The notes beneath the pieces are model-generated. The model made no database searches. It was not told the DNA's origin and saw nothing but the letters and a program-made list of their open reading frames with translations. From B1SED10-225 sp964501415 (GTDB lineage: Bacteria; Bacillota_I; Bacilli_A; Izemoplasmatales; Izemoplasmataceae), in NCBI GenBank assembly GCA_964501415.1, contig CAZCSL010000023.1:1-21761 (forward strand): 21,761 bases of DNA, written 5' to 3'. Of this stretch, positions 7,128-14,245 are shown one piece after another (the stretch's first letter is position 1; the number at the start of each line of letters is the position of its first letter). The position numbers and the translations under genes were made by a program.

Positions 7128-8669
7128 ATGAGTTTATTGACGTGTGAAAACCTCTTTTTTGGGTATCAAAACGAGCGGTTGTTTGAAGGGACAAACATGC
7201 GCTTTTTTGAAGGTGAACACACCGTCCTTGTCGGGCCCAACGGTAGTGGCAAAAGCACTTTGCTTAAACTGCTAAATCAAGAGATGAAACCAGACCGAGG
7301 CGTGATTCAGTGGCAAAACCAAAAACGGATTGGCTATTTAGACCAATATAAACAACTCGACCAAAACCAATACGTAAAAACGTATTTATACGAAGTGTAT
7401 CAATCGTTATTTGATTTGGAAGAACGGATGAACTATCTTTATGAAACGAGCGTAAATCTAAGTGAAAAAGACGCTCAAAACGCGATGCAAAAAGCCGCCA
7501 ACATCGGTGAGAAATTGACCGATAGTGGCTTTTACGACATCAAAGCCAATGTCGGTAAAATCATGACCGGTCTTGGCCTTTCTCCCTCGCTTTTGGAAAA
7601 GCCAATAAAAGAACTTAGCGAGGGTATGAAGGCAAAAATTATATTATCAAAATTATTGTTAGAAGAAGCCGATATTTTATTGCTCGATGAACCGACAAAC
7701 TTTTTGGATGTAAAACACATTGAATGGTTAACCAAGTTCTTAAACAACTACGATAAAGCCTTTATCGTCGTTTCTCACCACGTTGCGTTTTTAAAAGCGA
7801 TTGCTAAGACCGTCTTTGCGATTGAAAACAAAGGTATTACGCGTTACAAAGGCGACTATGATTATTACTTAAAAGAACGTGAACTGCGCTTTGAACAACA
7901 AGAAAAAGCCTTTAAAAAACAACAGATGTTCATCGCGAAAACCGAAGACTTCATCCAAAAAAATATCACCAGAGCCAAAACGTCTAAACGCGCGCAAAGC
8001 CGCCGTAAAATGTTAAAAAAGCTGACGCGCATAGAAGCGCCTAAAAATGACCAAACTTACCAATTTAACTTTCCCTTCTCTAAGCCTACAGGCAGAGAAG
8101 TCCTCAAGCTGAAAAACCTTGAAATCGGCTATGACACTTCCTTAATAGAACCTTTGGATTTAATGATTAGAAGAGGCGAAAAAGTCGTAATCACAGGTAA
8201 AAACGGAATTGGAAAATCGACTTTAATCAAAACCTTAATGGCGCATAAAGAACCGCTATGTGGAAATTATCGCTGGATCGATACGGCTAAGATTGCTTAT
8301 TTCGCCCAAGAAAGTCATTTAGATGATTCCAAAACGCCTTTTGATACCGTGCATGATTATTATCCTTATTTCACCAAAAAGGATGTTATGGATTTACTCG
8401 CACAACACGGCCTTGATTATGCGATGGCCCACCGCGCATTAAATACGCTATCGGGTGGTGAAAACGCCAAGGTTCGCCTAGCGCTTTTGAAGTATCAAAA
8501 AGGCAATGTATTGATTTTAGACGAACCGACCAACCACCTTGATTATCAGGCCAAGAAGGCATTGAAAAAAGCGTTGAATAGTTATCAGGGTACGATGATA
8601 TTGGTATCGCATGAAGTGGCTTTTTATCAAGACATTTGCGATTATGAAATCGAACTTTTTGCAGATTAA
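7128..8669 (+). CDS. ABC-F family ATPase (ribosome-associated, no membrane domain)
   Basis: A 513-residue protein with two fused ABC domains and no membrane segment, which defines ABC-F; members act on the ribosome as translation factors or protect it from antibiotics. The first domain has Walker A GPNGSGKST (36-44), signature LSEGM (163-167) and Walker B DILLLDEPTNFLD (182-194). The inter-domain linker (about 245-320) is basic and helical-looking. The second domain has GKNGIGKST (357-365), LSGGE (441-445) and VLILDEPTNHLD (461-472). Both catalytic Glu (188, 466) and switch His (216, 495) are kept, so it should hydrolyse ATP. ATG 7128 is preferred to ATG 7122 because AAAGGA (7113-7118) is too close to 7122. 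It could be a housekeeping factor or a resistance protein; the position after an exporter favours the latter only weakly. Confidence 0.93.
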   Translation: MSLLTCENLFFGYQNERLFEGTNMRFFEGEHTVLVGPNGSGKSTLLKLLNQEMKPDRGVIQWQNQKRIGYLDQYKQLDQNQYVKTYLYEVYQSLFDLEERMNYLYETSVNLSEKDAQNAMQKAANIGEKLTDSGFYDIKANVGKIMTGLGLSPSLLEKPIKELSEGMKAKIILSKLLLEEADILLLDEPTNFLDVKHIEWLTKFLNNYDKAFIVVSHHVAFLKAIAKTVFAIENKGITRYKGDYDYYLKERELRFEQQEKAFKKQQMFIAKTEDFIQKNITRAKTSKRAQSRRKMLKKLTRIEAPKNDQTYQFNFPFSKPTGREVLKLKNLEIGYDTSLIEPLDLMIRRGEKVVITGKNGIGKSTLIKTLMAHKEPLCGNYRWIDTAKIAYFAQESHLDDSKTPFDTVHDYYPYFTKKDVMDLLAQHGLDYAMAHRALNTLSGGENAKVRLALLKYQKGNVLILDEPTNHLDYQAKKALKKALNSYQGTMILVSHEVAFYQDICDYEIELFAD

Positions 8670-8683
8670 TTTTAAAGATTAAA

Positions 8684-8713
8684 TTGAAAAATGAACCGAT
8701 TATTTGATACCAT
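8684..8713 (+). promoter_or_regulatory. Possible promoter of the nitroreductase gene
   Basis: TTGAAA (8684-8689), an 18-base spacer and TACCAT (8708-8713). The -10 has only four matches. No terminator separates this gene from the ABC-F gene, so read-through from upstream is also possible. Confidence 0.35.
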
Positions 8714-8740
8714 AAAGGTATTGAAGAAGGAGTGATTTAA

Positions 8741-9469
8741 GTGTCAAAATCTATTGGACCTTTGTTTTTGAAAAAAACGACCTATCAAGAGATGCCCTTA
8801 ACCCCAAGGCAAAAAGAGGAGAAAAAACCGCCTTTACAAATGCCTTATCAAGGAAAAACCATTGCGCTTGAAAAACCGATGACTTTAAACCATCAGAATG
8901 TATCACTGGACGCGGCCATCGAAGAGCGAAGAAGTCACAGAAAATACACCGATGAACCGCTTAGTTTGGCAGAGTTATCTTATTTGTTATATGTCTCGCA
9001 AGGGGTTAAAAAAGAAACCCAAACCCATACCTTTAGAACCGTGCCATCTGCGGGGGCTTCTCATGCGTTTGAAACTTACATCATGATCAATAATGTCACG
9101 GGTTTAAAACCTGGTCTATATCGCTATTTGGCCCTTGAGCATAAATTGCTCAAAATCAATGAAGATACCGATTTAGCGACAAAAATGAAAGTCGCTTGCT
9201 TGGATCAACCCATGCTAGAAAGAAGCGCCCTCACGTTCTTTTGGGTGGCGGATATGAAACGCATGGTCTATAAATATGGTGAGCGTGGGTATCGGTTTAT
9301 ATTCTTAGATGCGGGTCATGTGTGTCAAAACATCTATTTGGCCTGTGAAAATATTGGCGCAGGAACCGTAGCGATTGCGGCTTACGATGATCAAGCAGTC
9401 AACACGGTGTTAAACTTAGATGGCGAAGCACAATTTGTGACCTATATTGCCCCGGTGGGAAAAATCTAA
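8741..9469 (+). CDS. SagB/ThcOx-type nitroreductase-family dehydrogenase
   Basis: A 242-residue FMN-dependent oxidoreductase-like protein. Key blocks are ERRSHRKYTDEPLSLAELSYLL (61-82, the flavin phosphate-binding RRSxRxY motif), RTVPSAGASHAFETYIM (99-115) and YGERGYRFIFLDAGHVCQNIYLACENIGAG (179-208), which match the SagB-type branch. SagB proteins oxidise azoline rings in thiazole/oxazole-modified peptides, but many homologues stand alone with unknown roles. No YcaO cyclodehydratase or precursor peptide gene is seen in the window. The start is GTG at 8741, supported by AAGGAG 7 bases upstream; no ATG start is as well placed. The first 50 residues are Pro/Lys-rich with no signal peptide, so it is cytoplasmic. 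Confidence 0.88.
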   Translation: MSKSIGPLFLKKTTYQEMPLTPRQKEEKKPPLQMPYQGKTIALEKPMTLNHQNVSLDAAIEERRSHRKYTDEPLSLAELSYLLYVSQGVKKETQTHTFRTVPSAGASHAFETYIMINNVTGLKPGLYRYLALEHKLLKINEDTDLATKMKVACLDQPMLERSALTFFWVADMKRMVYKYGERGYRFIFLDAGHVCQNIYLACENIGAGTVAIAAYDDQAVNTVLNLDGEAQFVTYIAPVGKI

Positions 9470-9496
9470 ATTTATTTGTTCATGGCTTGTGTAATA

Positions 9497-9505
9497 TGCT
9501 ATAAT
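9497..9505 (+). promoter_or_regulatory. Extended -10 promoter of the cyclophilin lipoprotein gene
   Basis: TGCTATAAT (9497-9505), 33 bases before the ATG at 9539, has a perfect -10 with TGn extension and no good -35. Confidence 0.65.
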
Positions 9506-9538
9506 AAAGAGTAAAATTTTTGAAAGGATGTCATAAAC

Positions 9539-10696
9539 ATGATAAAAAAAGGCTTTTTTGCGATTTTAGTCAGTCTTGCCTTATTGACGTTAAGCGCTTG
9601 TCGGTCCGAGCCGTTTGAGTTTAAAACCTATGAACATTTTTTAAGTGACAATAACCCAGTGGTTCACATAGAAATTGAAGATTTTGGGACCTTAGAGATC
9701 GAACTCTTTCCTGAGGTAGCCCCAAATACCGTGAACGCGTTCATCAAGAACATTGAAGATGGCGTTTATGAAGATACGTCCTTTCATTTTATTGTGGAAG
9801 ACTTATTGATCCAAGGGGGTTTTAGTGCCCAAAACCCGTGTCCCATTGAAGGGGAGTTTGTGGAAAACGATTTTGAAAATCCATTAAAACATACCCGCGG
9901 CGTGATATCGATGAACCGCAGTGAAAACGATTATAATTCCGCCTCCACAGAATTTTTTATCGCCCATGATGACATTACGCACTTAGATGAACGCTACGCA
10001 GCGTTTGGCGCGATAGTTGAAGGCTTTGATGTTTTAGATGCGATTGCGACCACGGATGTTGATGGCAATTACTATCCCAAAGAAGCGGTAAAGTTCAGCG
10101 ATGTTTGGGTTGAATATAACGGTTATGATTTAGAAGATGTCGTTTGTTATGAGGGGTTTTATATGAGAACTTATGAAGCGTTTTTAGATGAATCCAATCC
10201 AGTCGTTACCATGGATGTCGAAGGATATGGTACGCTTGAGATTGAGCTGTTTCCAGAAGTGGCGCCCAATTCAGTGAACAACTTTATCGCTTATGTCCAG
10301 GATGGTTTTTATAGTAATAAAATCTTCCATCGCGTTATTGAAAACTTTATGATTCAAGGCGGCATGAGCCAAAACACCGAGTGTGCGATTAAAGGAGAAT
10401 TTTTAAGCAACGATTTTGAAAATCCACTGATGCATACCCGTGGTGTGATTTCCATGGCCCGTACGTCGGTTAGGGATTCTGCCACAAGTCAGTTTTTTAT
10501 CGTCCATCAAACCTCTTCACATCTAGATGGTGAGTATGCGGCGTTTGGGGTCTTAATCGATGGTTTTGATGTCTTGGATGCCATTGCGACAACATCGACC
10601 GATGGTAGTGACCGACCATTTGAAGATGTGTTAATCACCAATGCTCAAGTGCGATTAAACGGATATGACCCAAGCGACAGAGAATGTATAGATTAA
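9539..10696 (+). CDS. Lipoprotein with two cyclophilin-type peptidyl-prolyl isomerase domains
   Basis: A 385-residue protein. Residues 1-20 are a lipoprotein signal ending in the lipobox LSAC with Cys21, so it should be anchored outside the membrane. Two cyclophilin domains follow (about 39-197 and 220-376), offset by 181 residues and sharing GTLEIELFPEVAPN, NDFENPL.HTRGVISM and EGFDVLDAIATT-like blocks. The second domain keeps the catalytic pattern: FHRV with Arg265, Gln273 in MIQGG and Gln318 in TSQFFI. In the first domain the Arg is Phe84 (SFHFIV) and the second Gln is Glu138 (STEFFI), so it is probably inactive as an isomerase and may bind client or partner proteins. The cyclophilin Trp position is His in both. 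The likely role is folding of exported proteins. GAAAGGATG upstream gives the ribosome binding site. Confidence 0.95.
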   Translation: MIKKGFFAILVSLALLTLSACRSEPFEFKTYEHFLSDNNPVVHIEIEDFGTLEIELFPEVAPNTVNAFIKNIEDGVYEDTSFHFIVEDLLIQGGFSAQNPCPIEGEFVENDFENPLKHTRGVISMNRSENDYNSASTEFFIAHDDITHLDERYAAFGAIVEGFDVLDAIATTDVDGNYYPKEAVKFSDVWVEYNGYDLEDVVCYEGFYMRTYEAFLDESNPVVTMDVEGYGTLEIELFPEVAPNSVNNFIAYVQDGFYSNKIFHRVIENFMIQGGMSQNTECAIKGEFLSNDFENPLMHTRGVISMARTSVRDSATSQFFIVHQTSSHLDGEYAAFGVLIDGFDVLDAIATTSTDGSDRPFEDVLITNAQVRLNGYDPSDRECID

Positions 10697-10740
10697 TCAG
10701 GTGAACCTCTTTTTCTAAAAGAGGTTCCCACCTTGATTTT
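10697..10740 (+). terminator. Hairpin after the cyclophilin gene
   Basis: GAACCTCTTTT (10703-10713) pairs with AAAAGAGGTTC (10717-10727) around TCT, with a further outer pairing of ATCAGGTG with CACCTTGAT. The stem is strong but only four T follow, and no good promoter lies between it and tRNA-Pro, so some read-through into the tRNA is likely. Confidence 0.6.
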
Positions 10741-10759
10741 GAGGCTTCATCCCTCAATA

Positions 10760-10836
10760 CGGGACGTGGCGCAGTTTGGTAGCGCACTTGGCTGGGGGTC
10801 AAGCGGTCGCAGGTTCAAATCCTGTCGTCCCGACCA
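10760..10836 (+). tRNA. tRNA-Pro (anticodon GGG)
   Basis: The acceptor stem pairs CGGGACG with CGTCCCG, and the D arm has GCGC/GCGC. The anticodon stem pairs CTTGG with TCAAG (one G-U) around CTGGGGG, with anticodon GGG at 10794-10796. The T arm is GCAGG/CCTGT around TTCAAAT, the discriminator is A10833, and the CCA is encoded at 10834-10836. A small hairpin (TTGAGG 10739-10744 with CCTCAA 10752-10757) ends 2 bases before the tRNA and may be a processing signal. No clear promoter lies directly upstream, so it may be processed from the cyclophilin transcript. Confidence 0.97.
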
Positions 10837-10840
10837 TGAA

Positions 10841-10878
10841 AAAAATAACGTCGGATTCTTGGAATCCGACGTTTTTTT
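10841..10878. terminator. Bidirectional terminator between tRNA-Pro and the cytochrome b5-like gene
   Basis: AACGTCGGATTC (10847-10858) pairs perfectly with GAATCCGACGTT (10862-10873) around TTG, with six or more A before and seven T after. The T-rich tracts on both strands suit the convergent tRNA-Pro and minus-strand lipoprotein genes. Confidence 0.92.
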
Positions 10879-10971
10879 ATTTTATTTTTCATTCACAACG
10901 AGTGTCAGTTGACTATACAAGATCTCAATAGTTGTTTTATACTCTTAAGCTTGATTCAAAGGCTTAAAACC

Positions 10972-11775
10972 TTAATAAGAAGGAACATCACCCTCATAAG
11001 GATCGCTTTCTGTATCGTTTTCTTCAGATGAATTAGAATCTTCTAAAACCCCGATGATAGGGATATTACTCAATACACGTCTACCATGGGGTGAAATTGC
11101 ATCAATCTCATCGGTTAAGTCTTGCCCTGCTTGCACGCGACCTTGGTGGTTGCCATCGGTCCAAAGGCTAGAATTCGTGACATCATAAACATAACCTTCT
11201 ACAGCGATATACGCATCATTGCCATCTTTTCCATCATATTTAGACAGCTCATCCAATGTAAAGACACGAACACTATCCTCATCTTCTGCGTCCTGATCAT
11301 CCTCAACATCGGTATCTTGATCATCCTCGACATCTACATCTACTTCATCGGAATCAGTACCAGAATCGTCTTCATAAGTATCTTCATCGTAGGAATCTTC
11401 TTCATGTTCTTCTGTATCATCCTCATCTTCCGGATAGACTAAGATACCAATTTTCTTAACACGCTCAAGCATTTCTCGTCCGTGTGGGGATTCACTATCG
11501 AGCGTATCGGTTAAATCTTGTCCGGCTTGAACTCTGCCTTGATGGATACCATCAGACCATAAATTCGAGTCCGTCACATCATAAACATACCCATCTACTG
11601 CAACATAGGCGTCATTGCCATCTTTTCCATCATATTTAGATAACTCATCCAACGTAAGTTCAATCAAATCTGCTTCCTCAATATCGTTTGTATCGTTTCC
11701 GTTATCATCGCCATTGCAGGCGGCTAATGTAAATAATGCAAAGGCTAAAAAAGGGATTAATAAAAGACGTTTCAT
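10972..11775 (-). CDS. Lipoprotein with two cytochrome b5-like heme-binding domains
   Basis: A 267-residue protein. Residues 1-19 form a lipoprotein signal with lipobox LAAC and Cys20. Two copies of a short cytochrome b5-like domain follow (about 38-112 and 170-244; repeat offset 132 residues), each with TLDELSKYDGKDGNDAY, a GYVYDVT block, an AGQDLTD block and SPHGR. This is the pattern of the small predicted heme/steroid-binding proteins of the COG4892 type. The His residues expected to ligate heme are present twice: His78 with His98, and His210 with His230. Between the domains is an extremely acidic linker (about 115-168) with repeats of DVEDDQD. The ATG at 11775 has AGGAGTGG upstream; the frame is open 47 codons further but that part lacks a signal. 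The role is probably a surface heme or hydrophobic-ligand binder; direct proof of heme binding is lacking. Confidence 0.9.
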   Translation of the reverse strand: MKRLLLIPFLAFALFTLAACNGDDNGNDTNDIEEADLIELTLDELSKYDGKDGNDAYVAVDGYVYDVTDSNLWSDGIHQGRVQAGQDLTDTLDSESPHGREMLERVKKIGILVYPEDEDDTEEHEEDSYDEDTYEDDSGTDSDEVDVDVEDDQDTDVEDDQDAEDEDSVRVFTLDELSKYDGKDGNDAYIAVEGYVYDVTNSSLWTDGNHQGRVQAGQDLTDEIDAISPHGRRVLSNIPIIGVLEDSNSSEENDTESDPYEGDVPSY

Positions 11776-11866
11776 GATACCACTCCTAAAATTTGGTACT
11801 ATTAATTTACCATAAGTTATTAAAATAATAAAAAAATATGCTCCTATAAAAAACGCATGTTTCAAT

Positions 11867-11896
11867 AAAAAAAGCACGATGATAACACCGTGCTTT
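11867..11896 (-). terminator. Terminator of the S41 protease operon
   Basis: On the minus strand AAAGCACG (11896-11889) pairs with CGTGCTTT (11878-11871) and a U-run continues to 11867. It lies 14 bases after the stop of the small membrane protein gene. Confidence 0.88.
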
Positions 11897-11909
11897 AAAA
11901 TGTAATGCT

Positions 11910-12212
11910 TTACCATAAGGGTAGACCGTGAAAGCGTGGTACAACGTTCATAAAGATGTTAAAGTAATAGCCTAAAAAGGTACCCAAACCAACATATTTG
12001 GAATATTCAGGATGGTGTTCTCTTATGAGCACCCATATTAACATCCCTATAAGCGGAAAGGCAAAGCCAATGAAAAATATGATCATTTTAAGCAGTGTAG
12101 CCAAAGGCCAATTCAAGGGCTTACGGTTTTTTAAATAAGAGATATTTTTCTTATAAATCTCCTTATATACGCTGATCTTCTTAGTTTCATGGTTCATCTT
12201 GGTATCCGTCAT
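11910..12212 (-). CDS. Small two-TM membrane protein, paralogue of the gene at 3283-3654
   Basis: A 100-residue protein with a polar, Lys-rich N-terminus (1-36) and two membrane segments (about 37-62 and 74-94) joined by a short charged loop (REHHPEYSK). Residues 50-79 match residues 47-76 of the other small membrane protein, including Pro53, Gly56, Val61-Leu62, Arg64, Pro68, Lys72-Tyr73, Gly75-Leu76 and Thr78. It is the last gene of the S41 operon, 21 bases after the protease stop, with AAGGAG 8 bases before its ATG. Its function is unknown; position suggests it may work with the S41 proteins at the membrane. Confidence 0.85.
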   Translation of the reverse strand: MTDTKMNHETKKISVYKEIYKKNISYLKNRKPLNWPLATLLKMIIFFIGFAFPLIGMLIWVLIREHHPEYSKYVGLGTFLGYYFNIFMNVVPRFHGLPLW

Positions 12213-12233
12213 GTATAATCTCCTTAGGAATGA

Positions 12234-14228
12234 TTAATCCTCAATAAAGTATTGAATAGCGGTTTGAAGCTGCGTATCATTAGCCTGGTCTTGGATATAG
12301 TCTAACAACCACTGTGAGATAACATCGGCGGTTTGTGCATCAATTTTGCCGGTTTCTTCAAGGTTGTTTTCAGCTTGGATATCAAGTACCGCCGTTTTGG
12401 TTTCTTGATCAAAATAGCCATCATCTCTAAGGTCATAACCCATCGCATTTAAAATGATTTGTGCATTGGCAATTTGACTAGATACTTGGTCATATACTAA
12501 GGCTTCCTCATCGCTGATTAAAATTCTAAATGCATTAAAATAAGGGTTTTGCTTTACTTCGATGGTAGGATAAATGTAATCCGCATCGCCTTCATTCTCA
12601 TGAATCCAGCGGCCCTCAGGGGTGTACCATTTTCCTACTGAGAAACTGAGTTCACTTTCGTTCATCAACGTTTCTCTGATTTGCATGGTGCCTTTACCAA
12701 AGGTATGGGTACCGATTAAATCATAGCCCCCTTTTTCTTTCATCGCTGCTGAGAATACCTCAGAAGCACTGGCGCTAAAGTGATTGATTAAGACCACGAT
12801 ATCATACGGTTTTTCCTCTGTGCCAGAAGCAGGGTAAGATTGTTCAAAGACAAAGCGGTTGCCATACATTTGCGAAATATGCATCAATGGCAAATCTCCC
12901 GCGGGTAAAAAGACATCCATCATCTCAATAACCGCGCCTAAATAACCCCCGCCATTGTTTCTTAAATCAATGATTAACCCGTCGATATCTTGAGCTTCTA
13001 AATCATCCAAAGCAGCCTTCATGTTGCTGGCGGTCTCAGAACCAAAGCTATTGATTTTTAAGTAGCCAAGTATCTCACCATCTTTTTCAATGATGTCATG
13101 TTCGACGGTAGGATTGGGGATTTGTTCTCTGGTCATCTCAAAATATAAAATATCAGAAAAGCCTCTGCGAGAAACCCCAATTTCAACGGTGGTGTCTTCT
13201 TCACCCAACAAATCAAAAACGGTATCGGTATAAGATTTATTGCGATAATCAACCCCATCGATATGCGTAATCACATCGCCTGGGGACAACCCAGCCCGCT
13301 CAGCGGGTGAATCCGTCCATACTTTTCTAATTACCACATTATCGTTGATGTTTTCAATCGTAATACCCACACCCACAAATGACTCACCTAAGGATTGTGC
13401 CCATCTTTCGGCCTCTTCAGGCGTCATATAATTTGTATAGGGATCATCGAGCGCTTTGATTAACCCCTCAATCGCATATTGATAAAACGTTTCATCATCG
13501 ACGTATTTGTAGTGGGTTTGTTTTAGTAGATTCAAAACCTCATCAAACAATTCGGGCCCATAGGCATTTTGGTGCACCCATTTAGCATAAAGACTCATGT
13601 CTTCAGTAATGGGTTGTGAGGGGTCAAACAACGTATCATAGGTGTCTTCTAAGTAATAACCGGCAAATAGATAATCGGTTTTTTCTACATCTGGCAAGTC
13701 TAATGTGCCTCCATGGAAGACGGATTTTGTGATGGTGTCATAGGTATCATCTTCAATGGTGACGGTAACTTCATACTCATGATATTCAAATTCTGCGTGA
13801 ATGTTTTTGTCTGAGGTAATTTGGTTTAAACTTTCTGTCCAACGCGCAAAGGTTCTACCTTCAATCGATGGCGTTGGCGGTTCATAGGCATCCTCACCAT
13901 CTAAGACAACTTGAAAATAATGGAGTTGATCATCGACAAAAAAATTGACATGATGATAATCCAATTTCAACGTTGCATCATAGATTTGATAACCGCCACT
14001 TTCAAAATGTAGCACCAACCGGTCTTGGTTATCCGTTGAGATGCGTTCAATGATTTCTTTATCATGGGTGATGATTTGTTCACTATCGTCATCAAACGTA
14101 GCGACCCATTCCCCATATTCATTGACGCCAAGCGAAACGATGCTTGGCGTCTTTGCTTCATCTTGACAGGCAACCAACACGGTTAAAACCATAGCGATTG
14201 CCAAAAATTTAAATAACGCTTTAAACAT
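12234..14228 (-). CDS. S41 (CtpA/CtpB-type) protease lipoprotein with InlB-type repeats
   Basis: A 664-residue exported serine protease. Lipobox LVAC with Cys21; a beta-rich stretch (about 28-90); two InlB-type B-repeats (about 92-148 and 152-217, the second ending in the classic TEDMSLYAKW); then the CTP core. That core has helical LDDPYTNYMTPEEA (260-273), a PDZ (about 283-365, FVGVGITIE and SPAERAGLSPGDVI), and the protease domain with GLIIDLRNNGGG (417-428), Ser487 in FSASASEVF, Lys512 and Gln516 in GKGTMQ. The Ser-Lys spacing of 25 and Lys-Gln spacing of 4 match CtpB. A peptidoglycan-binding-like domain ends it (about 585-640), as in Bacillus CtpA/B. InlB-type repeats before a CTP protease are not usual. 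Start ATG 14228 has GGAG 10 bases upstream; a GTG at 14237 would overlap the ribosome binding site. Confidence 0.95.
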   Translation of the reverse strand: MFKALFKFLAIAMVLTVLVACQDEAKTPSIVSLGVNEYGEWVATFDDDSEQIITHDKEIIERISTDNQDRLVLHFESGGYQIYDATLKLDYHHVNFFVDDQLHYFQVVLDGEDAYEPPTPSIEGRTFARWTESLNQITSDKNIHAEFEYHEYEVTVTIEDDTYDTITKSVFHGGTLDLPDVEKTDYLFAGYYLEDTYDTLFDPSQPITEDMSLYAKWVHQNAYGPELFDEVLNLLKQTHYKYVDDETFYQYAIEGLIKALDDPYTNYMTPEEAERWAQSLGESFVGVGITIENINDNVVIRKVWTDSPAERAGLSPGDVITHIDGVDYRNKSYTDTVFDLLGEEDTTVEIGVSRRGFSDILYFEMTREQIPNPTVEHDIIEKDGEILGYLKINSFGSETASNMKAALDDLEAQDIDGLIIDLRNNGGGYLGAVIEMMDVFLPAGDLPLMHISQMYGNRFVFEQSYPASGTEEKPYDIVVLINHFSASASEVFSAAMKEKGGYDLIGTHTFGKGTMQIRETLMNESELSFSVGKWYTPEGRWIHENEGDADYIYPTIEVKQNPYFNAFRILISDEEALVYDQVSSQIANAQIILNAMGYDLRDDGYFDQETKTAVLDIQAENNLEETGKIDAQTADVISQWLLDYIQDQANDTQLQTAIQYFIED

Positions 14229-14245
14229 ATTTACCACTCCAATGG

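Noticed and set aside
5761..8669. Calling the pair mefA and msrD
   Set aside because: Only the order and general families agree; no residue-level match to those resistance genes can be shown by eye.
11122..11442. 106-codon plus-strand frame rich in Ile and Phe, looking like a membrane protein
   Set aside because: It is antisense to the Asp/Glu-rich linker of the cytochrome b5-like protein; GAT and GAA codons read backwards give Ile and Phe. No ribosome binding site.
11776..11916. 47-codon extension of the cytochrome b5-like lipoprotein
   Set aside because: It would put a non-signal stretch before a clear lipoprotein signal, crosses the upstream terminator, and the internal ATG has AGGAGTGG.
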